This document shows, piece after piece, positions 55,291-64,000 of a stretch of DNA of 64,000 nt. The position numbers and the translations under genes are program-made. The DNA is taken from the NCBI GenBank assembly GCA_019055375.1, contig JAHQIW010005206.1, positions 62,001 to 126,000 of the forward strand. Direction: 5' to 3'. A model generated the notes under the pieces. It saw nothing but the letters and a program-made list of their open reading frames with translations, was not told the DNA's origin and did not search any database. Every line of letters starts with the position of its first letter. Position 1 is the first letter of the stretch. The stretch is from Parelaphostrongylus tenuis. Its lineage: Eukaryota; Nematoda; Chromadorea; Rhabditida; Metastrongylidae.

Positions 55291-57575
55291 CTCCAGTAGT
55301 TGTTATGACTTATAATCTCATGTTTGTTCAAAAAAAAAGTATTGATTATTCATCAGCACTGACATGAGCCGCCGCTTAACTATAGCTAGTTGTTGCAGAG
55401 ATATCAATTCAGTCACCTCTTGCAATTCTTACGAAACTCCTTGAGCACTAATTGGCACATATATGTGCTATCGTTCGCCACGTCGTACGCTGATTTGCAG
55501 CGGAAATGGAGAGCTCTATTTGCTAAATTGAAATTTTGGCAGCGTATTATCATCATTAAATTATGGCATACTACAGAAGACACTTTCATAAATGTAATTT
55601 TCAGTAGAAGGAACATCCATGTGTCGACAATAGTCCTTGTTTCAACGAAAACAACATATTGCGAAGAAGAACATATTTTTAGTAGTTATATGACATTTGC
55701 TTTTTAGTGTAAGTTTATATAGTAGACCGAAAACTTAAAAAAAAATTCAGATTATGATAGTAAGCTTGGTTTATTAAACAATCTTCAAACTATGTTTTGC
55801 TAGCCAAAAAAGATGTGTTGCTTTCGGAGTGCGTCGTACTCAATTTAGTGGTGCAGTTTTGATGCTCAACAAAGTTTCTCACTAGGGAAAAGCAGGTTAT
55901 ATTGTAAGGGGTTCCTGGAATGTTTTTTTAGTAAGAAGAACAATCAGTTTTCCTAGAAATCTTTACTTTTCAATGCGAAAGCAATATATGCGAATTTAAC
56001 GAGAATCAAATTATTTCCCCATATCTCTTTCGGAAACGTTGTGCAAATGTATTCCTAGAACATGTTCTCTACGATGGACGACCATTAGAAGAAACCTATA
56101 TTATAAAAGGACTTTTTAGTAGGTCTGTGACCGGAGTAAGCTTGATAGAGATTGCATTCGTCTACGGAAATACTTTAAAGATAATGCAACAGTGAATAAC
56201 GTTCATATCAGATTATAAAGAAATACCATGATGATTATCATCCATAACACATCGTAACTATAGAAGTTCCAGCTAATAAATTCCGCGAATAATGAAAAAT
56301 TGCTCCAAATTTACCGAGAAGTGACATCATATTGCAATTTGCAGTATTATTTTTGATGAACGAATTTCGGCTTTTGAATCATCCTTGAGCGGTCGGTTGA
56401 TTCTCTTTCATACCTGTGCTTTTGATTTCGGCCTAACACCATCGCTGAATCAACTAGTAGGAAGCCCGGCCGAGGATTCGTCACCGAAATCCATTCTTTG
56501 GAAGCGGCATCATGAAACCTGAAGCCCTTGCATTTCTACGCAAGAAGCGAAGGAATATTATATGCACGACTAGCTATATACCATTTGGAATATGTGATGG
56601 GGTCCGCACAACTAGTGAAGACGGACCATCTTAGTATCCTAACTAAGTAAGCATTTTCGATGAACAGATCATTGTTTCGCTGGTACTTCTTGTATTAGTA
56701 ACTGAGACCGCCTTTTCCCAAATCTCGTCACACTTCAGTATTTCCTTAATTTCTTCTCAACTCAGAGGCAGGGTTCTATAACAAAATTTATTCCAATATA
56801 ACCAGTAACATCAGGTATGCCGCATATTTTCATTATTCATAGTATATATCCTCATATTCCATACTTTGCGAGCTGTTGTACACATCACACTCAAAGTATT
56901 GCGGCTGAAACGAGTTTGACTTGCACAGTTGCTGCCGATGAGAGTTGACGTGAGCTGACATCCTAGGAGCAGAATTGTTCTGATACAAAGTTCCTTGATA
57001 GGTCGGGAATCTAGATTGATAGGTAGTTGAGTTTTGCCTTTAGTACCAAACGCAGGGTTCGTAATACAGCAATGATTCGTTTGACGTAATGTTTGGAAGT
57101 TTATAAGATATATGTCTGCCTTATGAGGACCTCTTATTTGAGCAGTAGCAGTGCGCGACCCTTAAGAATGTTTTTCATAGTTTTATAGTTTTATATCATC
57201 ATACGACATATGAATAATGAAAGTTCACGTTTTCAACAGACTGTGAAGATAAGCTGTCACATTTGTATGCTGACTTCGCAAAGACGAAAGACAGACTTAT
57301 TTTCAGATAACCTCCATACATTAGTAGATAGAAATCGACAAAAATCAGTACGCTTTCTCTTTATAAACACTTCAAATGGATGATGTCATGGTTTAGTAAA
57401 GAGGTAGTTGTTTGAATCCCAACGCTAGCATGGGTGAACAAACTCTGTGTTATCGTTCTTAACACCGTTATGATGTTAGCTTGCATATTCTCAGTTCTTT
57501 GGGATATTTACACTAAATCGACATCGAATACATAAATTGCAAGTCTCCGTTAATGAAAAATATATTCGACAGGCG
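55291..57575. other. No supported gene
   Basis: Only short frames without motifs. Near 57375-57440 a tRNA-B-box-like GTTTGAATCCC followed by GGGTGAACAAAC faintly resembles SINE family 2. Confidence 0.35.
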
Positions 57576-57579
57576 TTAA

Positions 57580-58350
57580 TTGGCCCTGAACGCTGATAAC
57601 AATTGAGTCCGGTAGTACAGATTACGGATCTTTTACCTCATGCGGACCCATTTCCAACGCTTTGAGGAAAATGCACTTCCTGCTCTTTTGGAGACTTAGC
57701 AATTATTCGATAGCTAAAATCTCGAGGATTGCAATGGTGCACTTGTTCTTCAGTATGACTTTTGGTGCGCAGAAACGGTAGAAATGAAATCATGTTCCAC
57801 ACTGAAGCATTTTCCGCTGGAAAAAAGCTTTTCCTTTAGACTTAGTAATGGCTCGGTAGCTCAAATTTCGGCGATCATAATACTATACCCTGTCCTCAAA
57901 AAGACTTCTTAATACGCTGTATGAGCCAAAAGAAAATTGTGTTTCGTACTGGACGCGCATTTTTTGCTCCGTTGCGGGCTGTGATGTCGATCGCGCGGTT
58001 GATTCAATGCATAAGGAGTTTTACATGTAGCGTACGATTTTTGCTATCACATTCACAGTTTCCTCTCCGCTTTGGAAAGACTCAAGGCAGAACATATGAG
58101 TTTGAAATACAAGATTTCTGCGCGTCGAGTGTGAGACCCGATTTTCATTTGGACTGCTACAACGCAATAAGTATTCCTCATAAGTCTAAATATACTGTTA
58201 AAGTTCTCTACATTAAAGCTATCTAATAATCACTAGAAGTCTGAAGGTAGAAGCAGCACATTAAGTGGATCAACTTCGAAATAAAATGTACCATTGCAAT
58301 TCTAGAGATCCATACTATCGAATGACTACTAGATTGTAAGCGTAAGCAAG
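57580..58350. repeat. Dispersed repeat R1 units (collinear with 39320-39960)
   Basis: Collinear with 39320-39960: TTCCACACTGAAGCATTTTCCG-type block, the reversed core near 57700 and 57850, and GCGCGTCGAGTGTGAGACCC at 58115. A forward core follows at 58200-58230 and another at 58300-58330. Confidence 0.6.
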
Positions 58351-58376
58351 AGACGCGTTTTTTCCAAGAGGTAAAA

Positions 58377-58604
58377 ATGAGTGCGGACCGGGAAAAGCAC
58401 TTACGAGACAGTAATGGGGAAGTTCAAAAAAATAAATGCTATATCAACGGGTTAGAACGGTACTATATTTATTTTGGTGTTGAGAATTACGAGCAAAGAA
58501 AAAAGGAACAATATGCAAAAAAGCAGAAAACGGATAACAGGGAAAGAAGAAAACACGAACAAGATTTGTTCGGAAAAAACCCAGAAAAACAGGAGAACGC
58601 ATAA
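58377..58604 (+). CDS. Small charged ORF, doubtful
   Basis: ATG-initiated, 75 codons, very rich in Lys, Glu, Arg, Asn and Gln (for example YEQRKKEQYAKKQKTDNRER) with no hydrophobic segment. The opposite strand is also open. The purine-rich composition alone may explain the open frame. No homologous segment is seen elsewhere in the window. Confidence 0.15.
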   Translation: MSADREKHLRDSNGEVQKNKCYINGLERYYIYFGVENYEQRKKEQYAKKQKTDNRERRKHEQDLFGKNPEKQENA

Positions 58605-61265
58605 ACCAATAAGTGTCCACAAACTGTTCGTCCGAACTCGTGATCTACTGAAAATGATTTGCAGCCGGTAAAGTGGAAGTATGAAAAAAAAACAGCCAAA
58701 CAAAAGAAATGATAAGAGTTCACAACTGCTCGATAAAGCCGGAGATCTACTGACCATGATTTACGGTCGACAACATGGACATATGGGGTCACAAACTGCT
58801 CTTTCCGACAGGTGTCCCACAGTCTGTGATCTGCAGGTGCTCATATAGGATTGTGGATGATAATTTTAGTAAGCAGAACACAACAACGAGCAAGTGAAGC
58901 AGATTAATGATTATGAATCGGATACGAGTTGAGACGAGATCTACCCTCCACCTACTTTCTCCGTTTGGTAATGGCAACAACTAATTGGTATATTGCTATT
59001 TGCAGAACATTTGGACGATGCCGGCGGTAGATCAATAGGACAAAACTCGCTATAAAGGTGGAACTTCCGATGACGTCAATCGTTTGAGCAGCCACCGCGT
59101 GTAGTGATAAACATTATCATATGGACAATGACAGTTCTATTGCAGCACGTTTACAGAGATTGATGAGACAAGTGTGGCGATAAGAATGAGACATGAGTTC
59201 AATTCCCGCCCAGGGTTCACAGTCCTGCATTCATTTAGTGTTTTTGAATAATATACCTATAACATTATAACACTGTTACTAGGACGGAAAACAAGAAAAT
59301 TTTGGATTCTCAAGATTATTCCTAATAGTTTAGATACACTTGGAGGGATTCCTTCCAATCGACTATGATTGAGACATTGCTTAGAAGGATCAGTCTAGTC
59401 TGATAGAATGTTTCAGGTCGTTCAGAGGTTTGATATGCGACTAGTATACATACTATCAATAGCAGCGGTGCCACAAATGTATCTGTTTAGTTGAAGTGGA
59501 AAAACCACTTGATGTTCAGTCTAAACTGATTTTTAGCCGATGGTTTATGGCTGTTACGGAGCATATAACAATGCCGTCCAATCCACTATCTTTAATACTT
59601 CGTTTCAAGAATTCAAAATATTATATCAGAAAGTTTTCGAGAATTTCAGAAATATAGGTATGTTAGTGATTTCGTAACTGCAAAAACATCCACTAAAAAC
59701 CATTCTAGACTGCCACATTAAGTAATTATTTATTTAATCTGAAGCGGTACATCTGCGACACCGCTGTTATTACTAGTAGGATGTTTCCTTCATGTGGCAG
59801 TGATGAGGCGTGAGAGATCATGAAACGTACGTATGCACGTATGCCACTAGCATATCTAACCTCTAAAAGACTGTAACTCTATCGAACTAAATTTATATGC
59901 ATTGTTTATCCACAACATTTGACACTCGCCTTTGAATAAAGCGCAGTTCCCTTTTTCTCGTATTCTATAGCACCTCGAAGACCATATCGCTACGTCATTT
60001 GTCATTGTTTTGTCATCAGATATATTAGGGAAACCACGTACCGCACCTTATGAGAAGTTTTAATATTTTATTTCATAGAGAACTCGGCCACAATGTTTGT
60101 GAGTGAGTTCAAAATGTCGTCAAAACAGCAAATACTGCCCTGATACTTTTGAGGTGAGTTTCATTTGAGAGTTTAATGACTTCTATAAACATAGACTACA
60201 CCGACCCCGTATTTTGGCGGTCTCCACGGATGTCACTTCTATTTTATTCGGAACCCATTGTGATGTTCTGCTCATCCTTCAAAAAAATGCCCCACCTCAT
60301 GTCGAAGAACGTGCGTCTTCGCAAATACGAAGTACGAAAAAAGTCTTACTGTTGAGGGATGTGAGATTGCGAGTACAGCTTAATCATTTGGAACTGACAG
60401 GGTTAGTTAGTCTCAGTTATGATTTATGCGAATTAGTTCACAAAGTTGAGCCACATCGAGGTGAATTTTAAATGTAGTTTGAGCTCCATCCAGTTTTTTC
60501 AAGATGCCCGAATGATCGTGAAGGAACTAGCTTGATCATCCATGCTGGTTCAACACACTTTCCCGACATGAGACTTTTCCACTTGTTGGAAAGCACACTT
60601 CATTGGAGATAAGTGAATACATATTGAGTCTATAAAAGAACGTTAGGTGGCTTACGTCTCTCTTTTCGTCCTCTTGCATATGTCAGTACCACTTTTCGAA
60701 ACGCAACTGCACGAAATGTTATATCAGCTCTGTGCATGGGGTCGAAAATGGATTGTGACAGTAAAACGGATGAGCTAGTTAATCATGTGATAAAAACAGC
60801 TGTGGATATTATGCCAAAAGAATGTGAGAGTGACTCTACTAGGTTGCAACATTCTTCAGGAAGACCACATACGCGGTGCGTGGACATGTTCACAACTACG
60901 TCAACGAGTTGCATTGATAGCAGTAAACGATTGACGCGTTATGGGATAATACTCCAACACTTTCACGACTATGCAGCTTTTGTAGTTCACTTTGTGTCCG
61001 CACTGAAGTTCGTGCAGACACTACGACATCCGGTGGATCTTTATTCACTGCTGTCGCCTCCTTGACTCATCGGCTGTCGAACTAGTTTCTTTCAAAAGAC
61101 ATCGTCCCATATGCTTTGGAACTTCAGTGACTGATCGCCTATTGAGTACTGTTCCAGTGTGCTGACTTACACTAGAACACTTTACAGTGAACCAAGCGGA
61201 CCACTACAAAGGAAATGATTCTAGTAAAAGCTGAGAACAGAAGAAAGTATAGGGTTCGCGTTATT
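58605..61265. other. No firmly supported gene
   Basis: Near 59195-59215 the sequence GAGTTCAATTCCCGCCCAGG resembles the B-box region of SINE family 2. A 109-codon ATG frame at 60736-61065 contains SSGRPHTRCVDMFTT, faintly like the GRPxTRWxDxF block near the C-terminus of RTE proteins, but the rest does not match. I see no other features. Confidence 0.35.
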
Positions 61266-61269
61266 TTCC

Positions 61270-61920
61270 AGTTTTCCTCTTATGAAAGGTTCAACAATTT
61301 TCAAAGCCGTTGATGGAATAATGAGGGTGAATTTGTGGTACGGCAACAAATCGACTATGGGCAACTGGATTAAGCGATTCAAAAAAGGTTGTTTTGATCT
61401 TGAATGGCATGCGTCGTTCTGACCGGCTAATTTTTGAGTGAAAGTAACTTACATGTCACTTCAAATGCTGAGCCTTCATCGATCATTCGTAATTTGGTTG
61501 AAGAACTTGGTGTTTCGCAACGGACCGTTGTCAAAGAGTTCCACCAATTCGACTTTGTCCACAAGAAGCCTCGCCAGGAAATGCAGGAGCTTATACGATT
61601 ATGGCTGCTTTCGATCAATGTAACACTTTTCGAATGGCCGTCGATTTGCGTCGTTCAATGAAGTTGGAAGGCAAATCAAGAGTTTTTCGACTCAGAGGAG
61701 CCGGAATAGTACTCCGAGCAGATCCGGATTCTTGCAGAGCGATGTCAGAAAGCTGTGAACAATTGTAGTTTATACTTTAAACCCTTTCAAAACCACGTGT
61801 ACCATCCATGTTCGTGGTTTTATCGTTAAGCACAGAATTTTCACTGGAATTTAGTAGTCATTCGATAACTAAAAGTTTTGCGGTTCTGACGATATTTCTG
61901 GTTTTTGAAAGCCCGCTTCT
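61270..61920 (+). mobile_element. Mariner deletion derivative, copy 2
   Basis: The plus-strand reading has an N-terminal region (MGNWIKRFKKG-like near 61355-61387) with frame breaks. The segment SNAEPSSIIRNLVEELGVSQ (helix-turn-helix) at 61450 follows, then RTVVKEFHQFDFVHKKPRQE, then a direct join to YDYGCFRSM and the C-terminal FASFNEV tail near 61640-61700. The DDE catalytic region is absent. The joint and the 3' flank match the copy at 50960-50340 in reverse orientation. It is non-autonomous and would need a transposase supplied by another copy. Confidence 0.72.
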
Positions 61921-61924
61921 ACTA

Positions 61925-62300
61925 AGATGTATCCACGGAGAAAATTTTGCGTTTCTTCTTTAATTTTTCACTTAAACCTCAGTGGTCACTCGATAGCATA
62001 AAAAATCGCTATTCTAGATACAATTTTCAATCTTGATTCAAGTATTAATCGAAGCTATTTAGGGGGCTGTAGCAACGACGAACGAAAATTACGTTTCGCC
62101 TTCGGAGTACATTGCATGCTTTGCCATCTTTTATGCCTGGCTATACAATAGAATTTGATAATCATTCTATTGCTCAACAAGTGTGAACTTTGAAAGCTAT
62201 TTTGTTTTTCCTCTGGAGTGACTTTTCAATGCGCTGTAGCAAGAAAATTAAGATCACGTTTCACACTCTATGTAATTAGCTCGTCGATTGAACTTCCCAG
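61925..62300 (-). repeat. Dispersed repeat R1 units
   Basis: Cores in reverse orientation near 61985 and 62160, with GGGGCTGTAGCAACGACGAA and GCGCTGTAGCAAGAAAA blocks. The stretch 62030-62170 mirrors 49860-49990. Confidence 0.5.
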
Positions 62301-62519
62301 TATGTGTATGGGTACTTGTTTAGTGAAATTCGTACACTAGAGACAATTTATGCAAAAAGAATAATATGTTACTAGAAGGCTTCTAAAGAAGTCTTTTTCA
62401 GCAAAAACGATGCCCGGGTGTCCTGAAAATTTCCCCTTCCAATACGGGATCCACATTGATAAGACAACAATGCATGTTCAATTTTACTTCTTATTTTTTG
62501 ACGATATTTAGAAGTGTGA

Positions 62520-62905
62520 TCAAAAACATTTTATTCAATGTATGACTTTTCAAAAAGTCTACGTGCTGCGACTTTTAGCAAGCTGTACTACAAAGTAGTG
62601 CAAATAATAAGAAGTGAACGGATCTGTTATAAAAAAGCGTGGTAGTTTATACATATCCTTACCCATATTCAACGTATTTTTTATTCTTCCTGACGTTTTA
62701 GTAATTATTCGACAGTTTGAATCGTGAAAATTTGAACGGTGCGTTTTAATTTTGAATAGGCTTTTTATATTATGCAACAATAGTATAAACAAATTTTTTT
62801 TTACACTCAAGTGTCCTGCGCTGGATACAGCTTATCATTCAAACCTTCAACATCCGTTCGACAATACAAATCGCAGTAATTTCAATAATATTCTTAGTTT
62901 TACGC
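62520..62905 (-). repeat. Dispersed repeat R1 units
   Basis: Reverse cores near 62700 (TAGTAATTATTCGACAGTTT) and 62855. The first resembles the sequence preceding the mariner pseudogene at 12480-12560. Confidence 0.45.
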
Positions 62906-62974
62906 CATTACACTTAGATGGATAATGGGTTTCTCACTCAATGCCGTGTCGAGCTTAGGAAAGGTAATGTTCAG

Positions 62975-63827
62975 GTTTTTGATGTTCTTGAGCTCCAAGC
63001 TCGCAGAGCACTCCTACCTGATGCTGTAATCTCGGCCATTTTGGGTCAACTTACTGTGAACATCACTTACGAGCGTGTCAGGCAGTTTCCCTCGATTTAG
63101 CGGATGAAGCTCCACGTGGGTGTTTGATTTCGAATATCCTGCTGAATGATGGGCGAAAATATAGCTTGAATGTGCGAAACCGCATTTGTAATTGTCCAAA
63201 AAAAATGAAACATTAGATCATTATTGGATAACGTTTCAAAATAAGAGGAGAACTATTATGTTTGTTCTCAAGCAAAAACGTTCATACTCAATAAGGCTTT
63301 TCAACGAGTTTTCTCATATCTTATTTTCCTGCAAATGATATAGCACTCAGTGTGCCCGCTGACTGTTCGAAGGATTTTCAAATAAAAATCAATGCTCAAA
63401 AATATTCTTAGCTTTTGAATATTTCCATTATCATTTAAAAATATGCCTTTTGAGACTTAAGCTTCCTTTCAGCCGATGAGGATAATAAGAGCTGTTCCAT
63501 CATCGGTAACACAGCGACGGGAATCTGCAATAGAATGGCGGCGGGGCAGGCGGCGCCGCCCCGTTCATGTGCAGACCAAGGCGCGACAATAATGCCTGTT
63601 GCGGCCACACACGTCAATCTCCGGAACTCTTTCGGTTTGAATGACAATATCTTATATGTAACTTTGTTCTGTTGAGAAAAAATCCTGGCTAGACCACAAG
63701 CTTCCTCGTGGCGAACTCGTCGAGAATGAGGTGGCAAGATGAAATGAATAGGGCTCTTCGACTGTTGGCTTCAGGTCCATTTGGGTGGCATTTCATTTTG
63801 GCATCCGCCATTCTCGACGGCAACTAA
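62975..63827 (+). pseudogene. Secreted-protein family locus D, exons 3-5, frameshifted
   Basis: Exon 3 is 62975-63115: acceptor GTTCAG, reading VFDVLELQARRALLPDAVIS and LTVNITYE. A 7-bp deficit relative to locus A then shifts the frame before the QAVSLDLADEAP part; the donor is GTGGGT. Exon 4 is 63473-63634: acceptor CTTTCAG, reading ADEDNKSCSIIGNTATGICN and MPVAATHV, with a two-base deletion after the latter; the donor is GTTTGA. Exon 5 is 63693-63827: acceptor GGCTAG, 45 codons with stop, open throughout (NRALRLLASGPFGWHF). An AATAAA lies at 63894. No exons 1 and 2 are visible upstream. Intron 4 (58 bp) and the 3' flank are very close to locus A, which indicates recent duplication. Function unknown. 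Confidence 0.7.
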
Positions 63828-64000
63828 AACTGAACAAAAATGTGCTCAAAACAAACATTTTTACTTGACCAAATTTATTGTGCCATCAAAGCAAAATAAA
63901 CAGGAAATTTACGTGATTTTCAATTGCTCAGTAAGGCATATAACATACAAGTGTGGAATATAATGAGCTTCTTTTTAATGCTTACTTTAAAAAGAAACTG

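Noticed and set aside
60736..61065. 109-codon ATG ORF as an RTE C-terminal fragment
   Set aside because: Only a short GRPHTRCVDMF block resembles the RTE C-terminus. The rest does not align, so I leave it unassigned.

Overview
The window looks like nematode genomic DNA, most probably from a hookworm or close strongylid relative. This rests on the RTE-type retrotransposon sequences, which resemble the multi-copy hookworm elements, on AT-rich intergenic DNA, on very short introns (about 55 bp) with consensus GT/AG borders, and on abundant mariner remnants. The species is inferred, not proven. There is no bacterial-style gene organisation.

Most recognisable sequence is mobile DNA. Five blocks belong to one RTE family: a nearly full-length minus-strand copy at 314-3668; a deleted minus-strand copy at 15143-16800; a 5'-truncated minus-strand copy split into 19940-22186 and 25542-26040; and, inserted into that one, a plus-strand copy at 22187-25541 with an almost intact endonuclease/reverse transcriptase ORF and an 11-bp target-site duplication. 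A more divergent RTE fragment lies near 42 kb. Penelope-like fragments with GIY-YIG endonuclease coding form a large inverted repeat at 27934-29484, with another remnant near 35.5 kb. Degraded mariner transposases occur near 7.3, 9.1, 12.7, 50.7 and 61.5 kb. Two tRNA-derived SINE families are present, some copies interrupted by RTE or arranged as palindromes. A dispersed AT-rich repeat with a core like AGCTATCGAATGATTACTA fills much of the rest.

The host genes I can support belong to one multi-exon family of unrecognised proteins with an N-terminal signal peptide. Parts of at least four loci are visible: minus strand at 19.9-26.8 kb, with possible 3' exons at 9.5-9.8 kb; plus strand at 44.1-45.5 kb; minus strand at 48.2-52.0 kb; and plus strand at 62.97-63.83 kb. 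Exon sizes and phases are conserved, but every locus carries lesions. In one, the RTE pair lies inside exon 3.

The most unusual signal is a set of hammerhead-ribozyme-like motifs in three repeat contexts. One is a foldback repeat at 31.99-32.64 kb with three motif copies, two of them 273 bp apart in tandem. The second is a roughly 330-bp repeat family at 11.2, 27.1 and 47.1 kb. The third is the ends of the Penelope-like inverted repeat. Together they suggest ribozyme-bearing retroelements, possibly retrozyme-like circular RNA units, in this genome.
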